Positions 37,982 through 48,556 are shown, counted from the first letter of the stretch. The stretch: 64,000 bases of DNA from Rhodocyclaceae bacterium (GCA_018261935.1 JAGTRP010000001.1:186001-250000), one strand, 5' to 3'. A program made the numbers and translations. Notes: generated from the sequence alone by a model not told the origin.

Positions 37982-39408
37982 ACATTTCGGTCCGGCTCTT
38001 CCTCGGCTATTTCCTCGTGGTCGGTTTGGCGGCCTGGTTCGTCCTCAACATCTTCAGCCATGAGACCGAGCCCGGCATCCGGCAGGCCACCGAGGAAACC
38101 CTGGTGGACACGGCCCATCTTCTCGCCGAACTGGCAGCCCAGGACCTCGCCGGCGGTCGCATCGGCACCGGCAGCTTCGCCGCCTCCGTCCGGGCCGCCA
38201 TCCGCCGGACGCCGCAAGCCTCCATCTCCGGCGTTCAGAAGGATTCGGTGGATTTCCGGGTCTATGTCACCGACGCCCGGGGCATCGTCGTCTACGACTC
38301 CGAAGGCAGCGCCCGGGGCGCCGACTACTCCCGGTGGCGGGACGTGGCCCGGGTGCTGCGAGGCGAGTACGGCGCCCGCAGCACCCGGGAAGACCCCGAC
38401 GATCCCGGTTCCTCGGTCATGTACGTGGCGGCGCCGATCTTCTGGCAGGGTGATTTGATCGGCGTCCTTTCGGTCGCCAAGCCGATCGCCTCTGTGCAGC
38501 CCTACATCAGCCGGGCGGCGACCCGGGTGAAGAAAGCCGGCCTCGTCCTGCTGGCGGCCTCGGCCTTCATCGGCCTTGCCTTCTCGGCCTGGCTCACCTT
38601 CTCCATCAACCGCCTGCAGGCCTACGCCCGGGAAGTGGCCGCCGGGCGCCGGGCCGAGCCTCCCACCACCGGCGGCACCCAATTTTCCGAACTGGCCAAG
38701 GCCCTGGCGGCCATGCGGGAGAAGCTGGAGGGCAAGCAGTACGTGGAGAAGTACGTCCAGAACCTGGCCCACGAAATGAAGAGCCCGCTGACCGCCGTGG
38801 TCGGAGCCGCCGAATTGCTGGAGGAAGACCCGCCCGCCGAGGATCGCCGCCGCTTTTCCCGCAGTATCGCGGACCAGGGCCGGCGCCTGCAGCAGATCAT
38901 CGAGCGCATGCTCTTGCTGGCCCGGGTCGAGCAACTCCAGTCACCGGAAGGCCGGGCGGAGATTTCCATGGCGGAGGTGGCGCGGCAATGCATCGCCTCC
39001 CGGGCCGCCGCCCTGGAAGGCCGCCAACTCGCCTGCCGCCTGGATGCCCGGACCGAAGGCCGGCTACGGGGGGACGCTTTCCTCCTCCAGCAGGCCTTGT
39101 CCAACCTCCTGGACAACGCCATCGAATTTTCCCCTCCCGGCAACCCCATCGACCTCACCCTGGCTGAACGGGACGAGCGGGTGGAAATCGCCGTCCGCGA
39201 CCACGGGGACGGCGCCCCGGACTACGCCCTGCCCCACCTCTTCGAGCGCTTCTATTCCCTGCCCCGCCCGGCCACCGGCCAGAAGAGCACCGGCCTCGGC
39301 CTGCCCTTCGTGCGGGAAGTGGCGCGGCTCCACGGTGGCGACGCCCGGTTCGGCAACCACCCGGAGGGTGGGGGCGAGGCGATGCTTATCCTTCCACTCT
39401 CCCGCTAG
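37978..39408 (+). CDS. creC: CreC-type sensor histidine kinase
   Basis: 476 residues from a GTG start overlapping creB. Two membrane helices (about 6-24 and 182-205) flank a periplasmic sensor (DFRVYVTDARGIVVYDSEG, CreC/PdhS-like). A HisKA box with QNLAHEMKSPLTAVVGAAEL and an HATPase domain with GLGLPFVREVARLHGGDA follow. The kinase should phosphorylate CreB; the periplasmic ligand is unknown. Confidence 0.9.
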   Translation: MNISVRLFLGYFLVVGLAAWFVLNIFSHETEPGIRQATEETLVDTAHLLAELAAQDLAGGRIGTGSFAASVRAAIRRTPQASISGVQKDSVDFRVYVTDARGIVVYDSEGSARGADYSRWRDVARVLRGEYGARSTREDPDDPGSSVMYVAAPIFWQGDLIGVLSVAKPIASVQPYISRAATRVKKAGLVLLAASAFIGLAFSAWLTFSINRLQAYAREVAAGRRAEPPTTGGTQFSELAKALAAMREKLEGKQYVEKYVQNLAHEMKSPLTAVVGAAELLEEDPPAEDRRRFSRSIADQGRRLQQIIERMLLLARVEQLQSPEGRAEISMAEVARQCIASRAAALEGRQLACRLDARTEGRLRGDAFLLQQALSNLLDNAIEFSPPGNPIDLTLAERDERVEIAVRDHGDGAPDYALPHLFERFYSLPRPATGQKSTGLGLPFVREVARLHGGDARFGNHPEGGGEAMLILPLSR

Positions 39409-39413
39409 CCCGC

Positions 39414-39478
39414 TTCATTCTCCCTTCACGCTGGCTTCACTCGCCCTTCCGAGGCTCTTCACCGGTCCCCGGTACGCT
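39414..39478 (+). promoter_or_regulatory. CreB operator array and creD promoter
   Basis: Five repeats with an exact 11-bp period begin at 39414 (TTCAT), 39425 (TTCAC), 39436 (TTCAC), 39447 (TTCCG) and 39458 (TTCAC). Repeats two and three make a perfect cre-tag, TTCAC-N6-TTCAC. The last repeat ends 10 bp before a -10-like TACGCT (39473-39478), the spacing of PhoB/CreB-activated promoters that lack a -35. The predicted start is near 39485, 25 nt ahead of creD. Confidence 0.85.
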
Positions 39479-39509
39479 CCCTTCATCCGATACCACGAAG
39501 GGAAGAACC

Positions 39510-40838
39510 ATGGACCGCAAACTCTTTTTCAAGCTCGCCACTATCGGCCTCCTGATCCTGCTGCTGATGGTGCCCCTGTCCCTCATCCAGGGCCAGATCA
39601 CCCAGCGCAGCCAGCGCCAGGCCGAGGTGCAGAACAACATCGCCCAGACGGCCGCCGGGCCGCAAACCCTGGTCGGCCCGGTGCTGGCCGTCCGCTACCG
39701 GGAGCTGCTGCCGCCGGAGACCGCCAAGGACGCCAGCGGCCGGGAAACCACCGTCCGCAAGCAGGCGGAGCGGGTGCTCTTCCTGCCCGCCGCCCGCCTG
39801 GACATCAAGGGCCAAGCGACGGTGGAATCCCGCAGCCGGGGAATCTACAAGGCCCGGCTTTTCCACCTCAACCTGACCCTGGCAGGCAACATTCCCGTCC
39901 CGGCCCATCTGGGCCTGGACCCGCGGGCTGACATCCTCGAAGCCCATGCCGACCTGCTGCTGGGACTCTCGGACCTGCGGGGCATGGACAACGATCCGGA
40001 CGTGCTGATCAACGGCGCCAAGTACCAGTTCAAGGCCGGCGGCAACCCGAGCCTGCCGGGGCAGCAGGTTTCCATTCCCCTCGGCAGGCTGGATCCCGTT
40101 TCCCCGAGCCGGTTCGACTTCTCCTTCCCCCTCAACCTGACCGGCACCGAGCGCCTGGCCATCGCCCCCACCGCCGAGGCCAACACCGTCACCCTTGCCT
40201 CCGACTGGCGGCATCCCAGCTTCCAGGGCCGCTTCCTGCCCCGCACCCGGAAAGTGTCCGCAAGCGGCTTCGAGGCCCAGTGGGAAATCTCCCATCTCGC
40301 CCGCAACTTCGACAACGCCCTGAAGGCCAACGGCAGCGGCGGCGAAGTGCTGGAAATCGCCTTCATGGAGCCGGTGAATATCTATCTCCAGTCGGAGCGG
40401 GCTGTGAAATACGGCAGCCTCTTCATCGTGCTGACCTTCGCCGCCTTCTTCCTGGGGGAAATCCTGCGCCGGCGGCCCATGCACTTCATGCAATACCTGC
40501 TGGTGGGTCTCGCCCTCGCCATCTTCTTCCTGCTCCTCATCGCCCTCTCCGAGCATCTGCCCTTCGCCTGGGCCTACTTGGCCTCGGCCATGGGTTGCAT
40601 CGGGCTCGTCACCGCCTACCTGTCGGGGGTCTTCGGCGGCGCCCGGCCCGCCCTGGCCTTCGGCGCCGGGTTCACCGGCCTCTATGGAGTGCTTTACGGG
40701 GTCCTGCAGTCGGAGGACAACTCCCTCCTCATGGGCAGCCTGCTCCTCTTCCTGGCCCTGGGCGCCATCATGCTCACCACCCGGCGCTTGGACTGGTACG
40801 GCCTGGGCCTCGCCCGCCCCGGCCACTGCGGCGAGTGA
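39510..40838 (+). CDS. creD: CreD inner membrane protein
   Basis: 442 residues. An N-terminal membrane helix (LATIGLLILLLMVPLSLIQG) leads to a periplasmic domain of about 280 residues with RYRELLPP and PASRFDF-type beta segments, then five or so C-terminal helices with FLGEILRRRPMHFMQYLLVG. CreD is the signature output of CreBC; its overexpression is linked to beta-lactam tolerance and envelope integrity, but its molecular function is not defined. SD GAAGGGAAG. Its promoter carries the cre-tag array. Confidence 0.93.
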   Translation: MDRKLFFKLATIGLLILLLMVPLSLIQGQITQRSQRQAEVQNNIAQTAAGPQTLVGPVLAVRYRELLPPETAKDASGRETTVRKQAERVLFLPAARLDIKGQATVESRSRGIYKARLFHLNLTLAGNIPVPAHLGLDPRADILEAHADLLLGLSDLRGMDNDPDVLINGAKYQFKAGGNPSLPGQQVSIPLGRLDPVSPSRFDFSFPLNLTGTERLAIAPTAEANTVTLASDWRHPSFQGRFLPRTRKVSASGFEAQWEISHLARNFDNALKANGSGGEVLEIAFMEPVNIYLQSERAVKYGSLFIVLTFAAFFLGEILRRRPMHFMQYLLVGLALAIFFLLLIALSEHLPFAWAYLASAMGCIGLVTAYLSGVFGGARPALAFGAGFTGLYGVLYGVLQSEDNSLLMGSLLLFLALGAIMLTTRRLDWYGLGLARPGHCGE

Positions 40839-40847
40839 GGGGCTGCC

Positions 40848-42149
40848 ATGCTCAAACACATCCTGCGCTGGGGATGGATCGCCGGACTCCTGTGGGTGGC
40901 GATCCACCTCAAGCACCCCCTCCTCTACCGCTTCCGGGATATGGAAATGCCCCTGCTGCTCCTCGCCGCCGCCCTTGGCATCTGGCTCGCCGGCCGCAGT
41001 CTCGGTCAGGCGGCCGGCCGAATGCCCAGGCTGGAAAACCGGCTCCGAATCCTGGCCATGGCAGCCGTCGCCGCCATCACCGTCGGCAATGAGGCCTGGT
41101 TCCGCTGGCAACAGCACGAAGTCCTGGCCGCCAATCCGGTCATGCGCCGCCTGGGAGCCCATTTCGTGGTCGGCTTCCGGGATTTCGAAAGCATCCGCCC
41201 CCTGGCCGAGCGGGGCCTGATCGGCGGCATCTACCTCAGCCGGGCCAACCTGCGGGGTGCTTCCGCCGACCTTATCCGGCAGAAGATCGACGCCCTGCAG
41301 GCAAGCCGGCGGGCGGCCGGACTGCCGCCCCTGTTCATCGCCGCCGACCAGGAGGGCGGGTCGGTTTCCCACCTGTCGCCCCTCGTCGAGCTCTTGCCGC
41401 CCCTCTCCAGCCTGGCCCATGCCGGCCCGGCGGACAGTCTGCCCCTGCGGGCCAGGGAGTACGGCGAGCGCCAGGGACGGGCACTGGCAAACCTCGGCGT
41501 CAATCTCAACCTGTCGCCGGTGGTGGATTTGAAGCCCCGGGCCGCCGACGGCTGGCCCGACCTCCACACCCGCATCGGCGAGCGCGCCATCTCCGCCGAC
41601 CCGGCCGTGGTCACCGCCGTGGCGACCGCCTACGGCAGCGGCTTGGTGCGGGCCGGCGTCCAGCCGACGGTGAAGCATTTCCCCGGCCTCGGGCGGGTGC
41701 GGGGCGATACCCATCTGGTCAAGTCCCGCCTCGACGCCACCCCGGAGCAGTTGGCCGCCGACTGGCACCCCTTCCGCGAGGTCACGGCCCGCACGGGAGC
41801 AGCCATGATGCTGGCCCACGTCACCCTGCCCGCCATCGACCCGAAACACCCGGCATCCCTGTCGAAGGCCGTGGCCCAGGGGCTGCTGCGGGAAAAATGG
41901 GGCTACCGGGGGCTGCTCATGACTGACGACCTCAACATGGGAGCGGTCTACGCCGACGGCATCGGCCGGGCGGCGACAAGCGCCCTGGATGCCGGCGTGG
42001 ATCTCCTCCTGGTGAGCTACGATCCCGACCAGTACTACCGCGCCCTCCATGCCGCCGGCCGGGCGTGGCGCATGGGCGCCATCGACTCCCTGCGGGAAAT
42101 CGACAGCGCCCGGCGGCTGAAGGCTTTCTGGAGTAACCGGGCAGGGTGA
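40848..42149 (+). CDS. Membrane-anchored GH3 hydrolase (NagZ-like)
   Basis: 433 residues. Two N-terminal helices (about 8-25 and 30-48) precede a glycoside hydrolase family 3 domain with PPLFIAADQEGGSVSHLSPL, VKHFPGLGRVRGDTH (the Asp-x-His dyad of NagZ-type enzymes is kept) and the nucleophile region LLMTDDLNMGAV (D360). NagZ removes N-acetylglucosamine from anhydro-muropeptides in the cytoplasm. This one appears membrane-tethered, so it may act on the periplasmic side. It follows creD after 9 nt and is likely under CreB control, tying the system to peptidoglycan. Confidence 0.85.
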   Translation: MLKHILRWGWIAGLLWVAIHLKHPLLYRFRDMEMPLLLLAAALGIWLAGRSLGQAAGRMPRLENRLRILAMAAVAAITVGNEAWFRWQQHEVLAANPVMRRLGAHFVVGFRDFESIRPLAERGLIGGIYLSRANLRGASADLIRQKIDALQASRRAAGLPPLFIAADQEGGSVSHLSPLVELLPPLSSLAHAGPADSLPLRAREYGERQGRALANLGVNLNLSPVVDLKPRAADGWPDLHTRIGERAISADPAVVTAVATAYGSGLVRAGVQPTVKHFPGLGRVRGDTHLVKSRLDATPEQLAADWHPFREVTARTGAAMMLAHVTLPAIDPKHPASLSKAVAQGLLREKWGYRGLLMTDDLNMGAVYADGIGRAATSALDAGVDLLLVSYDPDQYYRALHAAGRAWRMGAIDSLREIDSARRLKAFWSNRAG

Positions 42150-42212
42150 TGGGGACCGCTGGGCGACAGTGTTAGAATCCGTCGCCCACCAGAATTCCAA
42201 CCCGTTTTTCCC

Positions 42213-42866
42213 ATGCGCCAGCTTCTTCTCGACCTCCTGCCTGCCAGCCCGCCTTCCCTGGACAATTTCGTCCCCGGCGGCAACGGGGAGACCCTGGCGG
42301 CCCTGACGGCCTGGCTGGCGGGGGAGCGGACGGACCCTTCCTTCTGTCTTTGGGGCGAACCCGGTTCCGGCAAGACCCACCTGCTCCAGGCCAGCGGCTT
42401 CGACTTGATCGATGCCGCCGCCGACCCGGACCTTGCCGGCGCCCCGGAGAGCGACCAACTGGCGGTGGACCAAGTGGAAGCCCTGAGCGAAGCCGGCCAG
42501 ATCGCCCTCTTCAACCATTTCAACCGGCTGCGCATGGGCGGCGGCCGGCTGCTCACCGCCGTGCGGCAGCCGCCGGTCCACCTGGCGGTGCGGGAAGACC
42601 TGCGCACCCGCCTCGGCTCCGGCCTCATTTACCGCCTGCTGCCCCTGTCCGACGGGGAGAAGGCCGACGCCATCGCCGCCCAGGCCCGGGAGCGGGCCCT
42701 GAAGCTGGGGCCCGAAGCCATCAATTACCTCCTGCGCCACGCCCCCCGGGACATGCGCATCCTGTCCGGCATCATCGTGGCCCTCGACCGCTACTCCCTC
42801 GAACACAAGCGCCCCATCACCCTGCCGCTGCTGCGGGAGGTGCTGCTGGCCCCCCTGGAAACCTGA
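42213..42866 (+). CDS. hda: DnaA regulatory inactivator Hda
   Basis: 217 residues. DnaA-type AAA+ protein lacking the DNA-binding domain; with the beta clamp it stimulates ATP hydrolysis by DnaA after initiation. The start MRQLLLDLLPASPPSLDNFV includes the clamp-binding region. The Walker A motif is WGEPGSGKTHLLQA, and sensor I and later motifs follow at DLRTRLGSGLIYRLLPLSD. An extended -10 candidate TGT-TAGAAT lies at 42171-42179. The next gene starts 2 nt after its stop. Confidence 0.92.
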   Translation: MRQLLLDLLPASPPSLDNFVPGGNGETLAALTAWLAGERTDPSFCLWGEPGSGKTHLLQASGFDLIDAAADPDLAGAPESDQLAVDQVEALSEAGQIALFNHFNRLRMGGGRLLTAVRQPPVHLAVREDLRTRLGSGLIYRLLPLSDGEKADAIAAQARERALKLGPEAINYLLRHAPRDMRILSGIIVALDRYSLEHKRPITLPLLREVLLAPLET

Positions 42867-42868
42867 CC

Positions 42869-43531
42869 ATGAATCTCGCCCTTTTCGATCTCGACAACAC
42901 CCTGCTGTCCGGCGACTCGGATTTCGAGTGGGCCCAGTTCCTCATCGGCAAGGGCGTGGTGGACCGGGAAGTCCAGGAGGCCAAGAACGTCGAGTTCTAC
43001 GAGCAGTACAAGGCCGGCACCCTGGATATCCAGGAATTCCTCGCCTTCCAGCTGGCGCCGCTGACCCGCCATCCCCGGGAGCAGCTCGATGCCTGGCACC
43101 GGGAATTCATGGCCCAGCACATCCGCCCCCTCATCGGCCAGGCCGCCCGGGACCTGGTCAATCGTCACCTGGCCGCCGGCGACCTCTGCGCCCTGGTCAC
43201 CGCCACCAACAGCTTCGTCACCGGCCCGGTGGCCCGGGAATTCGGCTTCGCCCACCTCATCGCCACCATCCCGGCCTGGGAAGACGGCCGCTTCACCGGC
43301 GGCCCCCGGGGCACCCCCTCCTTCCGGGAAGGCAAGATCACCCGGGTCGATGCCTGGCTGGAATCCCTCGGCCTGTGGTGGGGAGGCTTCGAGAAGAGCT
43401 GGTTCTACAGCGATTCCCTGAACGATCTGCCCCTGCTGGCCCGGGTCAGCGACCCGGTGGCGGTGGACCCGGACCCGACCCTGCGCGCCCATGCCGCTCA
43501 AAATGGCTGGAAAATCATCAGTCTGCGCTAG
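42869..43531 (+). CDS. HAD-IB family phosphatase (SerB-like)
   Basis: 220 residues. HAD superfamily subclass IB with motif I FDLDNTLLSGDSDFEW (Asp nucleophile plus Asp), motif II in LVTATNSFVT and motifs III/IV in WFYSDSLNDLPLLARVSDPV. Typical of small phosphoserine-phosphatase-like or phosphatidylglycerophosphatase-like enzymes found between hda and pcnB in betaproteobacteria. The substrate is not predictable. It starts 2 nt after hda stops. Confidence 0.88.
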   Translation: MNLALFDLDNTLLSGDSDFEWAQFLIGKGVVDREVQEAKNVEFYEQYKAGTLDIQEFLAFQLAPLTRHPREQLDAWHREFMAQHIRPLIGQAARDLVNRHLAAGDLCALVTATNSFVTGPVAREFGFAHLIATIPAWEDGRFTGGPRGTPSFREGKITRVDAWLESLGLWWGGFEKSWFYSDSLNDLPLLARVSDPVAVDPDPTLRAHAAQNGWKIISLR

Positions 43532-43588
43532 ATGCGGTAGAATTCTAATTTTTCCGCGGCGCTTTCTGCGCCCGCCTCTCGCTACCCC

Positions 43589-44932
43589 GTGATCCGCAAA
43601 TTCATTTCCCGCGTTTTCAGCGGCAAGAACAACAAGGCCGTCGACTCCGCACCGGCCGTCATCCCCGTCGCCACCCACGGCATCACCCGCAACCAGCTCA
43701 GCTCCGGCAGCCGGCGCGTCTGCGAGGGCCTGCAGAGCCAGGGCTACAAGGCCTTCGTAGTCGGCGGCGCGGTGCGCGACCTGCTTATCGGCCAGACGCC
43801 CAAGGATTTCGACATCGCCACCGATGCGACGCCGGAACAGGTGAAGCAGTGCTTCCGGCGCTCCCGCATCATCGGCCGCCGCTTCCAGATCGTTCACGTG
43901 ATGATGGGAGCCGAGACCATGGAGGTCACCACCTTCCGCGGCACCCTGGGCGACGACGCCAAGACCGACGAGCACGGCCGCGTCCTCCACGACAACGTCT
44001 TCGGCACCCAGGCCGAGGATGCGGCCCGGCGGGATTTCACGGCCAACGCCCTCTATTACGACCCGGCCACCGAGACCATCATCGATTACCACCACGGCGT
44101 CGCCGACATCAAGCAGAAGACCCTGCGCATGATCGGCGAGCCGAAGAAGCGCTACCGGGAAGACCCGGTGCGCATGCTGCGGGCCGTGCGCCTGGCGGCC
44201 AAGCTGGGGCTCATCATCGACCCGGCGGCCCGCACGCCGATCCGGGAAATGGCCGAACTGCTGGAAAACGTCCCCGCCGCCCGTCTCTTCGACGAGATGC
44301 TGAAGCTCCTGACCTCGGGCTACTCGGTGCGCTGCCTCACCCAGCTGCGCCAGGAAGGGCTGCACCACGGGCTGCTGCCGCTCCTGGACGTCATCCTGGA
44401 GCAGCCCATGGGCGAGCGATTCGTCATGCTGGCCCTGGCCAACACCGACGACCGGGTCCTCAAGGGCAAGCCCATTTCCCCCGGCTTCCTGTTCGCCACC
44501 CTCCTCTGGCACGAAGTCCTGGGCCAGTGGGAAAAGCTCAAGAACAAGGGCGAACTGCGCATTCCAGCCCTGTACACGGCCATGGACGAGGTGCTCGACG
44601 TGCAGGCCGAAAAGCTTGCCATCACCCGGCGCATCGCCGGCGACATCAAGGAAATCTGGGCCCTGCAGCCGCGCTTCGAGTACCGGGCCGGCAAGCGCCC
44701 CTACAACCTCCTGGAGCAGCCCCGCTTCCGCGCCGCTTACGACTTCCTGGTGCTGCGGGCCGAGTCGGGTGAAATCGAGCCGGAACTGGCCGATTGGTGG
44801 ACCCGCTTCCAGAAGGCGGAAGGGGAGGAGCGGGCCGAAATGCTGCTTCCCGAAAAATCCGGCGACAAGAAGCGGCGCCGCCGCCGCAAGAAGCCCCAGA
44901 GCAGCGAAAGCGTTCCCGCCGCCCAGGCATGA
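43589..44932 (+). CDS. pcnB: Poly(A) polymerase I
   Basis: 447 residues from a GTG start. It adds 3' poly(A) tails that promote RNA decay. The nucleotidyltransferase core has YKAFVVGGAVRDLLIGQTPK and FDIATDATPEQVKQCF, the RRFQIVHVMMG and TTFRG segments, and RRDFTANALYYDP. The C-terminus ends in a strongly basic tail (KKRRRRRKK), as in E. coli PAP I. Distinction from CCA-adding enzymes rests on these class II PAP features and the folK neighbour. A TAGAAT -10 candidate lies at 43538. Confidence 0.93.
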   Translation: MIRKFISRVFSGKNNKAVDSAPAVIPVATHGITRNQLSSGSRRVCEGLQSQGYKAFVVGGAVRDLLIGQTPKDFDIATDATPEQVKQCFRRSRIIGRRFQIVHVMMGAETMEVTTFRGTLGDDAKTDEHGRVLHDNVFGTQAEDAARRDFTANALYYDPATETIIDYHHGVADIKQKTLRMIGEPKKRYREDPVRMLRAVRLAAKLGLIIDPAARTPIREMAELLENVPAARLFDEMLKLLTSGYSVRCLTQLRQEGLHHGLLPLLDVILEQPMGERFVMLALANTDDRVLKGKPISPGFLFATLLWHEVLGQWEKLKNKGELRIPALYTAMDEVLDVQAEKLAITRRIAGDIKEIWALQPRFEYRAGKRPYNLLEQPRFRAAYDFLVLRAESGEIEPELADWWTRFQKAEGEERAEMLLPEKSGDKKRRRRRKKPQSSESVPAAQA

Positions 44933-45405
44933 AATCAGCGTATATCGCCCTGGGCGCCAATCTGGGCGACCCGGCGGCCACCGTGCGGGCGGCCCTGGAA
45001 GCCCTGGCAGGACTCGAAGGGGTGAGGCTGGTCCAGGCCTCCTCCCTCTACCGCACGGCGCCGGTGGGCCTCGCCGGCCAGCCCGACTTCATCAACGCCG
45101 TCGCCCATATCGAAACCTCCCAGGCGCCCCAGGAACTCCTGGAAACACTGCTCGGGCTGGAAAACTGTTTCGGCCGCGTCCGCCTGGAAAGGAACGGCCC
45201 CCGCACCCTGGATCTGGATCTCCTGCTCTACGAGGATCTGGTCCTCGATAGCCCGGCCCTGATCCTGCCCCACCCGCGGCTCCACCTGCGGGCCTTCGTC
45301 CTCGCTCCCCTGGCCGAGATCGCGCCCGACCTGGCCATTCCCGGCCGCGGCACGGTGGCCGCCTGGCTGCCGGCGGTGGCCAACCAGGCCATCGAGCGCC
45401 TATGA
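44929..45405 (+). CDS. folK: HPPK, 6-hydroxymethyl-7,8-dihydropterin pyrophosphokinase
   Basis: 158 residues. Transfers pyrophosphate from ATP to hydroxymethyl-dihydropterin in folate synthesis. The start YIALGANLGDPAATVRAALE, the central GQPDFINAVAHIETS and the signature ERNGPRTLDLDLLLYEDLVL are complete. Start at 44929, overlapping the pcnB stop in ATGA. The pcnB-folK-pan order is standard for proteobacteria. Confidence 0.96.
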   Translation: MKSAYIALGANLGDPAATVRAALEALAGLEGVRLVQASSLYRTAPVGLAGQPDFINAVAHIETSQAPQELLETLLGLENCFGRVRLERNGPRTLDLDLLLYEDLVLDSPALILPHPRLHLRAFVLAPLAEIAPDLAIPGRGTVAAWLPAVANQAIERL

Positions 45406-45749
45406 ACATCCCGGTCATCTGGCAGACGGCCATCCTGCTGGGACTGTCGAACGTCTTCATGACCTTCGCCTGGTACGCCCACCTGAAGCACCTCAACGAG
45501 AAGCCCTGGTGGGTCGCTGCCCTGATCTCCTGGGGCATCGCCCTCTTCGAGTACCTGATCCAGGTGCCGGCCAACCGCATCGGCAATACCGAACTCAGCC
45601 TCGCCCAACTGAAGATCCTGCAGGAAGTCATCACCCTGTCGGTGTTCGTGCCCTTCGTCGTCTTCTACATGGGCCAGCCCCTGAAACTTGACTACCTGTG
45701 GGCAGCCCTGTGTATCCTTGGCGCCGTCTTTTTCATCTTCAGGTCATGA
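45402..45749 (+). CDS. DMT-family protein (DUF486)
   Basis: 115 residues with four hydrophobic helices. The segment [20 protein letters not shown] and [20 protein letters not shown] are characteristic of the DUF486 small membrane proteins in the drug/metabolite transporter superfamily. It overlaps the folK stop in ATGA and lies 13 nt before panB, so it belongs to the same transcript. Substrate unknown. Confidence 0.85.
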   Translation: MNIPVIWQTAILLGLSNVFMTFAWYAHLKHLNEKPWWVAALISWGIALFEYLIQVPANRIGNTELSLAQLKILQEVITLSVFVPFVVFYMGQPLKLDYLWAALCILGAVFFIFRS

Positions 45750-45762
45750 GGACCCGCCCCCA

Positions 45763-47401
<1,639 letters not shown>

Positions 47402-47431
47402 CGCGGCGCAGCAAGAGCAGAAAAACGCGGA

Positions 47432-47459
47432 TTGACAGAGGGCGATTTGCCGTTAAAAT
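47432..47459 (+). promoter_or_regulatory. Sigma-70 promoter of panD
   Basis: A perfect TTGACA (47432-47437), 16-bp spacer, TAAAAT (47454-47459). One of the strongest promoter matches in the window. It predicts a start about 30 nt before panD, separating panD from panBC. Confidence 0.7.
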
Positions 47460-47495
47460 TCCCTTCCCCCAATTATTACTTGGATGACTGACGCC

Positions 47496-47879
47496 ATGCA
47501 GAGAACGATGCTGAAGTCCAAGCTTCACCGCGTTACGGCGACCCATTCGGAACTCCACTACGAGGGTTCCTGCGCCATCGACGAGGATTTGCTGGATGCA
47601 GCCAATATCCGCGAGTACGAGCAGATCGACATCTGGAATGTCAATAATGGCGAGCGCTTCACCACCTATGCCATTCGTGCGGAACGGGGTTCGGGCGTCA
47701 TTTCCGTAAACGGCTCGGCAGCCCGCAAGGCCGCCCCCGGCGACATCCTCATCATCGCCACCTTCTCCGTCTACAACGAAATCGAACTCAGCAAGCACGA
47801 GCCCGTGCTGATCTACGTGGATTCCCAGAACCGGATCACCCGGCAGGGCCACAAGATCCCGACCCAGGCCGCCGCCTGA
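47496..47879 (+). CDS. panD: Aspartate 1-decarboxylase
   Basis: 127 residues from ATG 47496. Makes beta-alanine for pantothenate. It is processed at Gly24-Ser25 (YEGSCAID) to create the pyruvoyl cofactor; choosing 47496 puts the cleaved serine exactly at residue 25 as in E. coli, while an ATG 12 nt upstream would shift it. The N-terminus [17 protein letters not shown] is standard. A strong promoter precedes it and a terminator follows. Confidence 0.96.
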   Translation: MQRTMLKSKLHRVTATHSELHYEGSCAIDEDLLDAANIREYEQIDIWNVNNGERFTTYAIRAERGSGVISVNGSAARKAAPGDILIIATFSVYNEIELSKHEPVLIYVDSQNRITRQGHKIPTQAAA

Positions 47880-47896
47880 TTTTCGGCGCCCAATAG

Positions 47897-47928
47897 AAAC
47901 CCGCCCCATTCCGGGCGGGTTTTTTTAT
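47897..47928 (+). terminator. Rho-independent terminator after panD
   Basis: AAACCCGCCC / GGGCGGGTTT stem with an ATTC-type loop and a run of T. A second -10-like TACAAT starts immediately after it and may belong to the next gene. Confidence 0.88.
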
Positions 47929-47978
47929 ATACAATAATCCTCAAAATAGAACGAAACGCCTACTTCGAGGAGACATCT

Positions 47979-48488
47979 ATGGGCGTCGTGTTTGCCAAGA
48001 CCCGCAAGGGTCAGGAGGAGATCGAAACCAAGACCGGCGGCCTGACGCCGCGGGTACGCCGTGTGCTCATCTTCGTCGATGGCAAGCGTACCGTCGACGA
48101 CCTGCGGGCCATGCTGCAATCCGACGATCTCCAGCATACCCTGGGCATGCTGGAGGAAGCGGGCTACATCGAGGTGGCGGCGGTCACCAATGCCGCTGGC
48201 GAAGCGGCAGCGCCGCCCGCTCCGCTGCCGCCGGTGACGGCCTTCCGGGAATTGCCGGCCGAGACGGACCTGGTATCCCTGCAGAAGGCCCGGAATTTCA
48301 TGCTCAACACCCTCAATGCCTTCGTCGGCTCCCTGGGCGCCAGCTCCCTCCTGGACCGTATCGACCGGTGCCATGACCACGCCAGCCTTAGGGCCCTCTT
48401 CGACGAGTGGTACCACACCATCGTCATGTCCCGGGAAGGCAAGCGGGAAGCCGAGGCGCTACGCGCCAAGCTGCTCGAAGTCATCTAG
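47979..48488 (+). CDS. Unknown protein upstream of norCB
   Basis: 169 residues, strong SD GAGGAGA. The N-terminal 60 residues (KTRKGQEEIETKTGGLTPRV then RRVLIFVDGKRTVDDLRAML) look like a small winged or regulatory helical module I have no name for; a linker rich in Ala/Pro (about 75-90) joins it to a helical C-terminus (about 100-169). No signal peptide or membrane segment, no cysteine pair. It is on the same strand as the nor genes but separated by a 187-nt promoter region, so a functional tie is not shown. Confidence 0.7.
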   Translation: MGVVFAKTRKGQEEIETKTGGLTPRVRRVLIFVDGKRTVDDLRAMLQSDDLQHTLGMLEEAGYIEVAAVTNAAGEAAAPPAPLPPVTAFRELPAETDLVSLQKARNFMLNTLNAFVGSLGASSLLDRIDRCHDHASLRALFDEWYHTIVMSREGKREAEALRAKLLEVI

Positions 48489-48556
48489 CAGGCCAGCAAA
48501 TCCCCTGCCCCGTCCGGTCGCACGGGTGCCATGCAATGTGGTATTCCCCATGGGTC

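Noticed and set aside
39483-42806. 1107-codon minus-strand frame opposite creD, the NagZ-like gene and hda
   Set aside because: It spans three well-supported plus-strand genes and contains no recognisable protein.
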